A stretch of 64,000 nucleotides of DNA from Streptomyces sp. MUM 178J (GTDB lineage Bacteria > Actinomycetota > Actinomycetes > Streptomycetales > Streptomycetaceae), in the NCBI RefSeq assembly GCF_022414575.1, contig NZ_JADWYQ010000007.1, positions 103,195-167,194 on the forward strand, written 5' to 3'. Made by a program: the position numbers and the translations under genes. Below the pieces are notes generated by a model. That model ran no database searches and was not told where the DNA came from. It saw only the letters and a list, made by a program, of their open reading frames with translations. Below are positions 9,070-19,492 of this stretch, piece by piece; positions within the stretch are counted from its first letter, which is position 1; each line of letters opens with the position of its first letter.

Positions 9070-9074
9070 AGGGC
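9070..9074. repeat. Target-site duplication, left copy (AGGGC)
   Basis: Five bases directly outside the left inverted repeat, identical to 14724-14728 outside the right one. Five-base duplications are characteristic of Tn3-family transposition. Confidence 0.85.
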
Positions 9075-9126
9075 GGCCCCGTAGTCCTACCTCGGACACG
9101 GGGGAGCAAGTAACCCGCCGGTAGCT
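9075..9126. repeat. Terminal inverted repeat, left
   Basis: 52 bases pairing with the reverse complement of 14672-14723; mismatches at repeat positions 6, 8, 14, 16, 18, 26, 27, 32, 43 and 44. The outer end begins GGCCC rather than the usual GGGG of Tn3 ends. Confidence 0.9.
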
Positions 9127-9199
9127 TTCCGTGGGTCGGATCTCCCGTTTCTCGTCGTCGTGCGCCTCGTTGGGCTGAACGAGCGAATCCCACGGTGGG

Positions 9200-11347
9200 G
9201 TGACGAAATGGGGCGGTGTGCGGCAGGAGTGGTCGCCGGAAGACGTGGTGGCGTACTGGACGCTGGTGGACGGCGACTGGGGCCTGGTGGCGAACAAGAC
9301 CGGTCCGACCCGGCTCGGCTTTTGCCTGATGCTCAAGTTCTTCGAGATGGAGGGCCGGTTCCCGGAGTTCATCGAGGAGTTCCCGCAGCCCGCTGTCGAG
9401 TACGTCGCCGGTCTGGTGAAGGTCCCTGCGACTGAGCTTGCGAAGTACGACCTGGCGGGGGCGAAGCGGCACCGTAAGCAGATTCGGGAAGCCCTGCAGT
9501 TCCGGCCTGCGACGCTGGACGACGAGGAGCGGCTGACCGCTTGGCTGGCGGTAGAGGTGTGCCCAGTAGAGCTGGTGGAGGACCGGCAGCGGGAGGCCCT
9601 GCTGGTCGAGTGCCGGGCGAGGAAGATTGAGCCGCCGGGCCGGACCCGGATCGAGAAGGTACTGGTTGCCGCCCGCAACCGGTGGGAGAAGGTGTTCTGC
9701 GCCAGGACCATCGAGCGCCTGGGCGACATCGGCGCGGCCCGGCTGCTTGCACTGGTCGCGGAGGACAACGAGGACGGTGCCGGCCTGCTGGCCTTGCTCA
9801 AGCGCGATCCCGGCGCGGTCGGCCTGGACTCGCTGCTGACGGAGATCACCAAGCTGAACGATGTACGCAGACTCGGGCTTCCCGAGGGACTGTTCGCGGA
9901 CTGCTCGGAGAAGCTGCTGGCCGCGTGGCGGTCGAGGGCGATCAAGATGTACCCCTCGGACTTCCGGGACACCTCCGAGGACGCCCGGATCACGCTGCTC
10001 GCGGCCCTGTGCTCTTCTCGTCAGGCGGAGATCACTGACGCTCTGGTGGAGCTGCTGGTTGCCCTGGTCCACAAGATCAACGCGCGTGCCGAGCGACGGG
10101 TGGAGAGGCAGCTCACCGCGGAGTTGAAGAAGGTCCGGGGCAAGGAAGGCATCCTCTTCAAGCTCGCCGACGCAGCGATCGGCAAGCCCGACGAGGTGGT
10201 ACGCGAGGCCCTGTACCCGGTGGTCGGGGAGAAGACGCTGCGTGACCTGGTCGCGGAGGCGAAGGCGAACGAGAAGGTCTTCAAGGCCAAGGTCCGCACC
10301 ACCCTGCGGTCCGTCACCCGGCTGGTCAACGCGACCTTCGCCGCCCGCGACACCGCTTGGTGGGGGCAGGGCAACGCGTGTGCCTCGGACTCGAAGAAGT
10401 TCGGGTCCTGGTCCAGCAACTTCATGACCGAGTACCACGCACGCTACGGCGGCAACGGCGTGATGATCTACTGGCACGTGGAGCGGAAGAACGTCTGTAT
10501 CTACTCGCAGCTGAAGTCCTGTTCGTCGTCCGAGGTCGCGGCGATGATCGAGGGACTGCTGCGGCACTGCACGGACGCCGAGATCGAGTCGAACTACGTC
10601 GACACACACGGCGCGAGCGTGGTCGGGTTCGCCTTCACCGAGCTGCTCAACTTCCGCCTGCTGCCCCGGCTGAAGAACATCGGCAGTATCCGCCTGTACC
10701 GCCCGGACGACGACCCGCCCGGCTGGCCGGCGCTCGGCGCCTCCCTGACCCGGGCCATCAGGTGGGACCTGATCGAGCAGCAGTACGACCAGATGGTCAA
10801 GTACGCCACTGCGCTCCGGCTGGGGACGGCGGAGGCGGAGCAGGTGCTGCGGCGCTTCACCCGCGGCGGGCCCAAGCACCCCACGTACGCCGCGCTCGAA
10901 GAACTCGGCCGCGCGGTCCGTACGGTCTTCGCCTGCGACTACCTCGCCGCTCCCGGCCTGCGCCGGGAGATCCACGGCGGGCTCCAGGTCGTGGAGAACT
11001 GGAACTCGGCGAACACCGTGCTCCACTACGGCAAGGACGGCGCCCTGACCGGCCCGGACAAGGAACACGCCGAGACCTCTATGCTCGCCCTGCACCTGCT
11101 CCAGTCCGCGCTCGTGCACGTCAACACGCTGCTGCTTCAGCAGGTCCTCGCCGAACCGGCCTGGGCGAAGAAGCTCTCGGACGAGGACCGGCGCGGGCTC
11201 ACCGCGCTGTTCTGGTCCAACATCAACCCGTACGGCACCTTCCGCCTGGAGATGGACAAGCGACTCGACCTCGCGCCACTTCTCTCAGTGCCCCGTCCCC
11301 GCACCCCGGCGGACACCTCCGACCAGGCCCTGGCGGAGCCGAGGTGA
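9200..11347 (+). CDS. tnpA: Tn3-family transposase with internal in-frame deletion
   Basis: DDE transposase that would catalyse replicative transposition at the terminal repeats. The product is 715 residues where full family members are about 1,000. The N-terminal DUF4158-type region ([30 protein letters not shown]) and following helices run to about residue 372 ([10 protein letters not shown]). They are then joined directly to the catalytic core ([18 protein letters not shown]), skipping the stretch of roughly 270-280 residues normally in between. The catalytic acids appear kept: first Asp in CASDSKKFG, second in YVDTHGAS, Glu in [14 protein letters not shown] 9200 is taken; GTG 9218 is an alternative. 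The core is so well kept that the deletion looks recent or tolerated. Confidence 0.88.
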   Translation: MTKWGGVRQEWSPEDVVAYWTLVDGDWGLVANKTGPTRLGFCLMLKFFEMEGRFPEFIEEFPQPAVEYVAGLVKVPATELAKYDLAGAKRHRKQIREALQFRPATLDDEERLTAWLAVEVCPVELVEDRQREALLVECRARKIEPPGRTRIEKVLVAARNRWEKVFCARTIERLGDIGAARLLALVAEDNEDGAGLLALLKRDPGAVGLDSLLTEITKLNDVRRLGLPEGLFADCSEKLLAAWRSRAIKMYPSDFRDTSEDARITLLAALCSSRQAEITDALVELLVALVHKINARAERRVERQLTAELKKVRGKEGILFKLADAAIGKPDEVVREALYPVVGEKTLRDLVAEAKANEKVFKAKVRTTLRSVTRLVNATFAARDTAWWGQGNACASDSKKFGSWSSNFMTEYHARYGGNGVMIYWHVERKNVCIYSQLKSCSSSEVAAMIEGLLRHCTDAEIESNYVDTHGASVVGFAFTELLNFRLLPRLKNIGSIRLYRPDDDPPGWPALGASLTRAIRWDLIEQQYDQMVKYATALRLGTAEAEQVLRRFTRGGPKHPTYAALEELGRAVRTVFACDYLAAPGLRREIHGGLQVVENWNSANTVLHYGKDGALTGPDKEHAETSMLALHLLQSALVHVNTLLLQQVLAEPAWAKKLSDEDRRGLTALFWSNINPYGTFRLEMDKRLDLAPLLSVPRPRTPADTSDQALAEPR

Positions 11348-11447
11348 CCCCCGCGCCGACGGGCCGGTGCCTGTACCGGCCTTGGGGGCAAACAGGACAG
11401 TCGATCTCGGCGAGATTGACTTGAATGGCGAGAGGACCATGCCGACG

Positions 11448-11484
11448 CCGTGAGGGGCAGCCGGGTGCCGGCTGCCCCTCACGG
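11448..11484. terminator. Bidirectional hairpin between tnpA and the passenger operon
   Basis: A 17-bp perfect stem with a GTG loop (11465-11467), between the convergent ends of tnpA and the permease gene. Confidence 0.75.
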
Positions 11485-11511
11485 TTACTCCCGTAGTGGG
11501 ACTGGCGTCCG

Positions 11512-12522
11512 TCAGGTCACTCGGCGGCGAATCCACCAGGCGCAGAACCCGGTCAGGGCCAGGGCAAGGCCGAGGTAGAGCCCGGTCTCGGCCCATTGAA
11601 GGGCCCAGAAGTTGCCAGCGGGCTGGTACGTCACCTGCTGCTGGTAGCCCAGGGCGCCGAGGTCGGCGACGCAGCGGTCGACCTGCTGCAGGGCGGGCGG
11701 GCCCGACTCGGTGCGCAGGCAGTCGGCGAAGGACGACGGCACGGAGGCCGGCTGACCGGCGGCGTTCAGCGTCTGCTGGGAGGTGACCCAGGCCCCGGGC
11801 ACTTCTTCGAGGTGCGCGACGATCTGCCTGGCGCCGTCCTGGATGCTGATGGGGGCGCCGTCGGGCTCGATCGGCACGGTCGTCCGGTCCGCGGCGGCCA
11901 GGTGGGACCGGATCCACATCGGCACGACGATCTGGACGGCGGCGTAGAGGGCGAACGTGGTGGCCATCGCGGGCAGGGTGCGGCGGATGACCAGGCCGAG
12001 GGCGACGCCCAGGACGAAGGCGAAGGCGGCATGGGACATGGGGGCGACACCCCGTGCGGCGAAGGCCACGGGGTCGAGCCGCGGGAAGTACGTGTCCGTC
12101 GCGCCGCCGCCGTTGACAGCCCGGTCGATGGGGCTGCTCCACCAGCTCACCGCGAGGCTGGTCAGTCCGGCCGCGGCCATGGACGCCGCCGCACCGAGGC
12201 CCAGCTTGGTCGCCAGCCAGCGCGTGCGCGTGACGCCCTGGTTCCAGGCGAGGTAGTGGGTGCCGGTCTCCAGTTCACGGGAGATCAGCGGCGCGCCCCA
12301 GAACATTCCGATGACCGCTGGCACGGCGAGCACGACCAGCAGTCCGGTGTAGTAGAGGGTCTGGTCCGCGCTGGAGACCTGGTCCAACAGGCTGCTGCCG
12401 GCCGTCCGGTAGAGGTCGGCCAGTTGCGGGCCGGTGACCGCGAGGGTGGCGGCGAGGACAGCCACCGCGGCGAACAGCACGGCGGCCTGGGTGCGGAACT
12501 GGCGCCAGGTCAGCCAGATCAT
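11512..12522 (-). CDS. ABC transporter permease (transposon passenger)
   Basis: Membrane subunit of a predicted ABC exporter. The 336-residue protein starts MIWLTWRQFRTQ, the usual opening of short single-gene ABC-2-like permeases from actinobacteria. About six hydrophobic segments are visible: near residues 13-32, 60-80, 105-125 and 165-190, then 195-205 and 310-330. A soluble loop with Cys residues lies before the last segment, which ends in RRRVT. Its start overlaps the ATPase stop by four bases, so the two are translationally coupled. Substrate unknown; homologous GntR-linked systems are often induced by cell-envelope antibiotics, which is an inference here. Confidence 0.82.
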   Translation of the reverse strand: MIWLTWRQFRTQAAVLFAAVAVLAATLAVTGPQLADLYRTAGSSLLDQVSSADQTLYYTGLLVVLAVPAVIGMFWGAPLISRELETGTHYLAWNQGVTRTRWLATKLGLGAAASMAAAGLTSLAVSWWSSPIDRAVNGGGATDTYFPRLDPVAFAARGVAPMSHAAFAFVLGVALGLVIRRTLPAMATTFALYAAVQIVVPMWIRSHLAAADRTTVPIEPDGAPISIQDGARQIVAHLEEVPGAWVTSQQTLNAAGQPASVPSSFADCLRTESGPPALQQVDRCVADLGALGYQQQVTYQPAGNFWALQWAETGLYLGLALALTGFCAWWIRRRVT

Positions 12523-13415
12523 CGAAGTACCTCCAGTGCAGGCCGGGTGTCGCGTACCGCATCGGCGGGCCGGGTCATGTAGGCCAGGACGATGTCTTCC
12601 AGACCGAGCGGGCTGACGGTCCAGGACGGATCGTGGACCGCGGTGTCGGTGCGCACCAGGAGGGTGGTCTGCCGTTCGGTGTGGCTCGCGGTGATGACGT
12701 GCTGACCGGCCGGGAGCGTCTCCGGGGCCCGGCGCGGTCCGGTGAGCCGGTGGTGGCAGGCGACCAGGTCGTCGATGTCACCGGCCACCTGCACCCGGGA
12801 GTCGACCAGGACGATGACGTAGTCGCAGGTCCGCTCCACGTCGGAGACCAGGTGGGAGGAGAGCACGACGCTCAGCTCGTGCTCGGCGACGGCCTCCATC
12901 AGGTCCTGCATGAACTCCCGTCGGGCGAGCGGGTCCAGGGCCGCGACCGGCTCGTCCAGAATCAGCAGTTCCGGGCGCTTGGCGATGCCCAGGGTGAGAG
13001 CGAGCTGCGCGCGCTGGCCGCCGGACAGCTTGCCGGCCCGCTGCTTGGGGTCCAGACCGAGGCGACGGATCCGGTCTCGTGCAACGGCGTCGTCCCAGTT
13101 CGGGTTGAGGCGCTTGCCGAGGTCGAGGTGGTCGGCGACGCTCAGCGCGGCGTAGACCGGGGTGTCCTGGGCGACGAAGCCGACCTTGGCCAGCTGTTCC
13201 ACACCCTCGGCAGGTCGGCCGCCGCACACCTCGATGGTGCCGGCCGTCGGGGTCAGCATGCCGGAGGCCAGTTTCAACAAGGTCGACTTGCCGGCGCCGT
13301 TGGGGCCGACCAGGCCCACCACCCGGCCGGCGGGGACGTCCAGATCGCAGTTCTGCAGCGCCCAGCGCTGCTTGTACCTCTTGCCCAGGCCCTGGGCTCG
13401 CAAGACAGCGCTCAC
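12519..13415 (-). CDS. ABC transporter ATP-binding protein (transposon passenger)
   Basis: Cytoplasmic ATPase that would power the adjacent permease. The 298-residue protein has Walker A GPNGAGKST, Q-loop VAQDTP, signature LSGGQRAQLAL, Walker B LLILDEPVAALD and the switch His in SSHLV, all complete. A C-terminal extension of about 90 residues after the nucleotide-binding domain is typical of exporters in the YtrB/CcmA-like group. It starts inside the regulator's stop codon (four-base overlap) and ends inside the permease's start (four-base overlap), so the three genes form a tight operon. Confidence 0.9.
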   Translation of the reverse strand: MSAVLRAQGLGKRYKQRWALQNCDLDVPAGRVVGLVGPNGAGKSTLLKLASGMLTPTAGTIEVCGGRPAEGVEQLAKVGFVAQDTPVYAALSVADHLDLGKRLNPNWDDAVARDRIRRLGLDPKQRAGKLSGGQRAQLALTLGIAKRPELLILDEPVAALDPLARREFMQDLMEAVAEHELSVVLSSHLVSDVERTCDYVIVLVDSRVQVAGDIDDLVACHHRLTGPRRAPETLPAGQHVITASHTERQTTLLVRTDTAVHDPSWTVSPLGLEDIVLAYMTRPADAVRDTRPALEVLR

Positions 13416-13816
13416 GCTACGTCCTCTCCGGCGGCGTTACGAAACGTGCTCACGAACAGCGCCTCAATGCTCTCCTCGTCGAGCCCGGCCAGGCGGGCCT
13501 TGGTCAGCCAGCGCTGCAGCTCCTTGCGCAGCGGTCCCTGCGCGGCGAGCGTGCCGTCGGCCAGCGTCCGGGTCACGAACGTCCCGACGCCGGGACGGGC
13601 GGCCACCAGGCCGTCGTGCTCCAGCTCCCGGTACGCCTTGAGCACCGTGTTCGGGTTGACCGCCATCTGCTTCGCCACGTCCTTGACCGTCGGCAGCCGG
13701 TCACCTTCCTTCAGCAGGCCCAGGCGCAGTGCGTGCCGAACCTGCTGGACCAGCTGCTGGTACGGGGACAGGCCGGACCGGCTGTTCAGGTGGAACTCAA
13801 TCACCGGTTCCTCCAT
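13412..13816 (-). CDS. GntR-family regulator, YtrA subfamily (transposon passenger)
   Basis: Predicted repressor of its own operon with the ABC exporter. The 134-residue product has a winged HTH at the N-terminus (SPYQQLVQQVRHALRLG, then TVKDVAKQMAVNPNTVLKAY and the PGVGTFV wing). It has only a short helical C-terminal region for dimerisation, which is the YtrA layout with no large ligand domain. No ribosome-binding site is evident before ATG 13816, so translation may be from a leaderless or near-leaderless message. A TAGT-N8-ACTA inverted repeat directly upstream is a plausible operator. Confidence 0.87.
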   Translation of the reverse strand: MEEPVIEFHLNSRSGLSPYQQLVQQVRHALRLGLLKEGDRLPTVKDVAKQMAVNPNTVLKAYRELEHDGLVAARPGVGTFVTRTLADGTLAAQGPLRKELQRWLTKARLAGLDEESIEALFVSTFRNAAGEDVA

Positions 13817-13821
13817 TTATC

Positions 13822-13837
13822 TAGTTGCCTAGCACTA
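13822..13837 (-). promoter_or_regulatory. Candidate operator/promoter of the passenger operon
   Basis: An inverted repeat TAGT-N8-ACTA lies 6-21 bases upstream of the regulator's start. Read on the minus strand it follows directly on a -10-like TATAGT, with TTGCCA 19 bases further upstream as a possible -35. Operators of this kind are usual for YtrA-type GntR repressors. Confidence 0.45.
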
Positions 13838-13939
13838 TAGCTCTCTGCATCAATCATTTGGCAAGGCGTGCGCTGCGAGTGCCAGCCGTCCAGCACCTAC
13901 AGGGGCCAGCCGCGCATGGTTGGCGCTTGCCAGACCTCG

Positions 13940-14067
13940 CTCGGGTGTCGAGAAACGACCGTCTGTCGACACTCAGACCCGTGATCGCAAACCCGCAGGT
14001 GGGCACTGTCGGCAACTCGCGTCGGAAATCAACGTCGGTGAACGGTCCCACCGCTAGATTCCGACAC
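13940..14067 (+). other. Candidate resolution (res) site upstream of tnpR
   Basis: Four TGTCG-type half-sites lie in the space before tnpR: 13946-13952, 13964-13971 (the palindrome TGTCGACA), 14007-14013, and an inverted copy at 14061-14067. Serine resolvases bind such half-sites in front of their own gene. The exact subsites cannot be fixed by eye. Confidence 0.4.
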
Positions 14068-14673
14068 ATGCTCATCGGCTATGCGCGGGTCTCCACCGCC
14101 GACCAGAACCCCGACCACCAGATCGACGCACTGCTGCGAGCCGGCGTCGCCCGCGACCACATCCACGTCGACAAGGCGAGCGGCGCGAAGGCCTCCCGCC
14201 CGAAGCTCGACCTCGTCATGCAGCTGCTGCGCGAGGGAGACACGCTGAAGGTCACCCGGCTCGACCGGCTCTCCCGCTCCGTGCTGCATCTGGTGACCCT
14301 CGGCGCCGAGCTGCGCGAGCGCGGGATCGGGCTGCACGTCATCGAGCAGGGCATCGACACCTCCACGATGGAGGGCAGGGCGATGTTCGGGATGCTGTCC
14401 GTACTCGCCGAGCTCCAGCGCGAGCTGATCGTGGCGAACACCAACGACGGGCTCGCCTCTGCACGGGCCCGCGGCCGGGTCGGCGGGCGCCGGCCGCGCC
14501 TCACTGAGGACCAGGCCATGCTCGCCCAACGCCTCTACGACGAGCGAGAGAAGACCGTCCAGCAGATCGCCGACATGTTCGGCGTGCCCCGCTCCACGGT
14601 GTACGGGCACCTCGACAAGACTAAGACCGTCCCACGCCAACCGAAGAAGAGCACGGTCACGAAGCCGAGATAG
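14068..14673 (+). CDS. tnpR: Serine resolvase of the Tn3-family element
   Basis: Site-specific recombinase that resolves the cointegrate formed by Tn3-type transposition. The 201-residue protein starts MLIGYARVSTADQN with the catalytic Ser in RVSTADQ. It has the TRLDRLSRSVLHL motif, the long E-helix region (MFGMLSVLAELQREL), and a C-terminal HTH (VQQIADMFGVPRSTVYGHL). Start ATG 14068 gives the canonical resolvase N-terminus; longer frames reach into non-coding DNA. Its stop codon (14671-14673) overlaps the inner end of the right inverted repeat by two bases, so the gene fills the transposon edge exactly. Confidence 0.92.
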   Translation: MLIGYARVSTADQNPDHQIDALLRAGVARDHIHVDKASGAKASRPKLDLVMQLLREGDTLKVTRLDRLSRSVLHLVTLGAELRERGIGLHVIEQGIDTSTMEGRAMFGMLSVLAELQRELIVANTNDGLASARARGRVGGRRPRLTEDQAMLAQRLYDEREKTVQQIADMFGVPRSTVYGHLDKTKTVPRQPKKSTVTKPR

Positions 14674-14723
14674 CTACCGATGGGTTACTTGTTCCCTGGT
14701 GTCCGGGCTGGGACTCCAGGGCC
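14672..14723. repeat. Terminal inverted repeat, right
   Basis: 52-base partner of 9075-9126 in inverted orientation; the outer end is 14723. Confidence 0.9.
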
Positions 14724-14728
14724 AGGGC
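14724..14728. repeat. Target-site duplication, right copy (AGGGC)
   Basis: Direct repeat of 9070-9074, abutting the right inverted repeat. Confidence 0.85.
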
Positions 14729-14899
14729 GGCAGCTGCGTGCCGCCGGCCCGGGTTTGCCGTGGAGCCGGGTCTCTCCCTGCGTGACGCAGTCCCGCACGA
14801 CACCCCCGCAGCTGGTCCGGGGGCGGAGCCTGCGGTTTCGGGAAGCGGGGGCCACACGCCCCAAGGCCGTGGGGGAAGGGCGTCGGCGAGGGGAGCCCC

Positions 14900-15781
14900 C
14901 TACGGACGCGACTCCAGCAGCAGCCGCTGCACCTCCCTCGCCGCCCGCGGCGGAGCCACGTCACTGCGGTGCGCCAGCCCGATCGTGCGCCGGAGCCCCG
15001 GCGCGGCCAGCGGCGTCACCCGCAGATCCCGCCCCGCGCCCCTCGCCGCCATCGCAGGGACGACCGCCGCGCCCAGCCCCGCCCGCACGAATCCCAGCAC
15101 CGCGTCCATCTCCCCGCCCTCCACGGTGAACCGCGGCTCGAAGCCCTCCGCACGGCAGGCGGCCACGGTCAGCTCGCGCAGGTCGTACCCGTGCCGGAAC
15201 ATCACCAGCGGCTCGCCCGCGAGATCCGCGATCCGCACCGGATCCCGCGGCGCCCGCGCCGTCGGCGCGGTGACCACCACCAGGTCCTCCCGGAGCAGTT
15301 CGACCGTCGTCAGCGCGGGCGACGCGGGCGGCAGCGGCAGCACCACCAGCGCCAGATCGAGCGCCCCGCGCGCCAGCTCCCGCACCAGATCGTGCGAGCC
15401 GCTCTCCTCGATCAGCAGCTCGATGCCGGGATGCCGGTCGTGGAAGGCGCGCAGTACCTCGGGCAGCAGCCCGGTGCACAGGCTCGGCGTCGCCCCCAGC
15501 CGCACCCTGCCCCGCCGCAGCTGCACCAGTTCCTGCACCTCGCGGCGGGCCGTGTCCGCGTCGGCGAGGATGCGGCGCGCCAGCGGCAGCAGCGCCTCCC
15601 CGGCGTCGGTGAGCGCGACATTGCCCCGCGCCCGGCTGAACAGCTCCGCCCCCAGTTCCTTCTCCAGCGCCCTGATCTGCTGCGAGAGCGACGGCTGGGC
15701 GATGTGCACCCGCTCCGCGGCGCGCGTGAAGTGCAGGGTCTCGGCGACCGCCACGAAGTACACCAGCTGCTGGAACTGCAC
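14900..15781 (-). CDS. LysR-family transcriptional regulator divergent from sdhCAB
   Basis: DNA-binding regulator with an N-terminal HTH (FVAVAETLHFTRAAERVHIAQPSLSQQIRALEKELG) and a LysR substrate-binding domain (about residues 85-290). GTG 15781 is preferred because LysR proteins normally begin with (M)QFQQLxYFV; an in-frame ATG at 15823 would add 14 residues. It is divergent from sdhC with 83 bases between the starts, so it probably controls the succinate dehydrogenase operon. The effector cannot be inferred. Confidence 0.85.
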   Translation of the reverse strand: MQFQQLVYFVAVAETLHFTRAAERVHIAQPSLSQQIRALEKELGAELFSRARGNVALTDAGEALLPLARRILADADTARREVQELVQLRRGRVRLGATPSLCTGLLPEVLRAFHDRHPGIELLIEESGSHDLVRELARGALDLALVVLPLPPASPALTTVELLREDLVVVTAPTARAPRDPVRIADLAGEPLVMFRHGYDLRELTVAACRAEGFEPRFTVEGGEMDAVLGFVRAGLGAAVVPAMAARGAGRDLRVTPLAAPGLRRTIGLAHRSDVAPPRAAREVQRLLLESRP

Positions 15782-15864
15782 CTCGCCATCATAGGCGGCG
15801 TCTATGGAGATCAGCCGCATCATGTCTTGGACCTCTGCCGGCTTCCCGACCTACCGTCGCAGTC

Positions 15865-16608
15865 ATGGTTCTGGCAACGCGCACCCGCACGGGCCGCACA
15901 GCCCGCACGCACGGACGTCCTCAGGCCCGGCCCCCGTCCGTCGCCCGTCTCTTCTGGCGCTCCACGCTCGGCAAGAAGACCGTCATGGCGGCCAGCGGAC
16001 TGATCATGCTCGCCTATCTGACGGCGCATGTGATGGGCAACCTCAAGGTCTTCTTCGGGCCCGAGGAGTTCAACGCCTACGGCCACTGGCTTCGCGAGAT
16101 GGGCGCGCCCGTCCTGCACCGTGAATGGGGCCTGTGGCTGGTGCGCATCCTCCTGCTGGCCGCCGTCGCGGCCCACGCGGTGTCCGCCTGCCAGCTCAGC
16201 CGCCGCGACATCAGAGCCCGCCCCACCGCGTACGCCCACAAGCGGCCCCGGGCGAGCTACGCCACCCGCACCATGCGCTGGGGCGGGTTCATCCTCGGCC
16301 TCTTCATCGTCTGGCATCTGCTCGACCTGACCACGCTCACCGTCAACGAGAACGCCCAGCCGGGCCGTCCGTACGAGAACGTCGTCGCGACCTTCTCCAC
16401 CTGGTACGGCAACGTCATCTACATCACCGCGATGCTCGCGCTCGGACTGCACATCCGGCATGGATTCCACAGCGCCGCCCAGACCCTCGGCGTCGGCGGC
16501 GCCGCCCGCGACCGCGCCCTCAGGGCCGCAGCGGACCTCCTCGCGCTGGCCCTGACGGCCGGCTTCATCGCCGTACCCGTCGCAGTGCTGACCGGAGTCG
16601 TGAGCTGA
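15865..16608 (+). CDS. sdhC: Succinate dehydrogenase cytochrome b subunit
   Basis: Membrane anchor of complex II, passing electrons to menaquinone. The 247-residue protein has five hydrophobic segments: [20 protein letters not shown], the [15 protein letters not shown] region, [37 protein letters not shown], and [20 protein letters not shown]. Several conserved His (TAHVMGN, AHAVSA, VWHLLD, HIRHGFH) are consistent with two b hemes. This layout is the single-anchor b558 family (SdhC without SdhD) of Gram-positive enzymes. The basic N-terminus is probably cytoplasmic. Its stop is one base before the sdhA start. Confidence 0.9.
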   Translation: MVLATRTRTGRTARTHGRPQARPPSVARLFWRSTLGKKTVMAASGLIMLAYLTAHVMGNLKVFFGPEEFNAYGHWLREMGAPVLHREWGLWLVRILLLAAVAAHAVSACQLSRRDIRARPTAYAHKRPRASYATRTMRWGGFILGLFIVWHLLDLTTLTVNENAQPGRPYENVVATFSTWYGNVIYITAMLALGLHIRHGFHSAAQTLGVGGAARDRALRAAADLLALALTAGFIAVPVAVLTGVVS

Positions 16609-16609
16609 T

Positions 16610-18567
<1,958 letters not shown>

Positions 18568-18571
<4 letters not shown>

Positions 18572-19314
18572 AGCTCACCGTCCGCGTCTGGCGTCAGCGC
18601 GACGCCGAGGCCCCCGGAGCGATGGCCGCCTACCAGATCGACGGCATCTCGGAGGACATGTCCTTCCTGGAGATGCTCGACACGCTCAACGAGCACCTCA
18701 TTCTGAGCGGCGAAGACCCCGTCGCCTTTGACCACGACTGCCGCGAGGGCATCTGCGGCGCATGCAGCCTCGTCATCAACGGCGACGCCCACGGCCCGGA
18801 GCGCACCACCGCCTGCCAGCTCCATATGCGCTCCTTCGCCGACGGCGACACCGTCGACGTCGAGCCCTGGCGCGCCGCGGCCTTCCCCGTCGTCAAGGAC
18901 CTCGTCGTCGACCGCTCCGCCTTCGACCGGATCATCCAGGCCGGCGGCTATGTCACCGCCCCCACGGGCAGCGCTCCCGAAGCGCACGCCGCGGCTGTCC
19001 CCAAGGAGGCGGCCGACCACGCCTTCGAGCACGCCGAGTGCATCGGCTGCGGCGCATGCGTCGCAGCCTGCCCCAACGGCTCCGCCATGCTCTTCACCTC
19101 CGCCAAGGTCAACCATCTGGCCGCCCTCCCGCAGGGCGCGCCCGAACGGGAGCGCCGGGTCCTCGACATGGTGGCCACGATGGACGCGGAGGGCTTCGGC
19201 GGCTGCACGCTGACAGGGGAGTGCGCGACGGCGTGCCCCAAGGGCATTCCGCTGCCGTCGATCACGGCGATGAACCGGGAATGGCTGCGGGCGCTGCGCG
19301 GACCTCGTCGCTGA
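18568..19314 (+). CDS. sdhB: Succinate dehydrogenase iron-sulfur subunit
   Basis: Electron-transfer subunit of complex II, 248 residues. The plant-type [2Fe-2S] ligands are in [15 protein letters not shown] with a later Cys (TTACQLH). The [4Fe-4S]/[3Fe-4S] clusters are served by [14 protein letters not shown] and [19 protein letters not shown] 18568 overlaps the sdhA stop by four bases. An additional sdh set is usual elsewhere in Streptomyces genomes; this copy corresponds in order to the SCO0922-0924 region. Confidence 0.94.
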
Positions 19315-19492
19315 CGGACGGCTCGTTCCCCACCCGGCCGCCGTTCCCGGTGCGGGGCAGGCCCCCACACACACCACCGGGGCCGGTCCCAGGGGCCGTG
19401 GGCGCACCGACTCTCCCCTGGAAAGGGGTCCGGGGGAGGAGGCCCCCGGTTTCCGGGCGGGGGAGCGGTGGCTGGGAGGGAACATCCCGCCC

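Larger units (their letters stand above)
9075..14723. mobile_element. Tn3-family transposon carrying a GntR/ABC-transporter operon
   Basis: A 5,649-bp element delimited exactly by 52-bp imperfect terminal inverted repeats (42 of 52 positions match) and a 5-bp direct duplication AGGGC. Its content from left to right is tnpA (+), a bidirectional hairpin, permease, ATPase and GntR regulator (all -), a probable res region, and tnpR (+). It landed in the short space between rmdA and the LysR gene next to sdhCAB and disrupts no reading frame. The intact ends and duplication suggest recent arrival; the transposase has lost an internal segment compared with the family. Confidence 0.93.

Noticed and set aside
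6715..9993. Long minus-strand frame antisense to rmdA and the transposase
   Set aside because: The translated sequence matches the usual antisense shadow of GC-rich genes (runs of VEVAQ, GAVGQ); no domain motif is visible.
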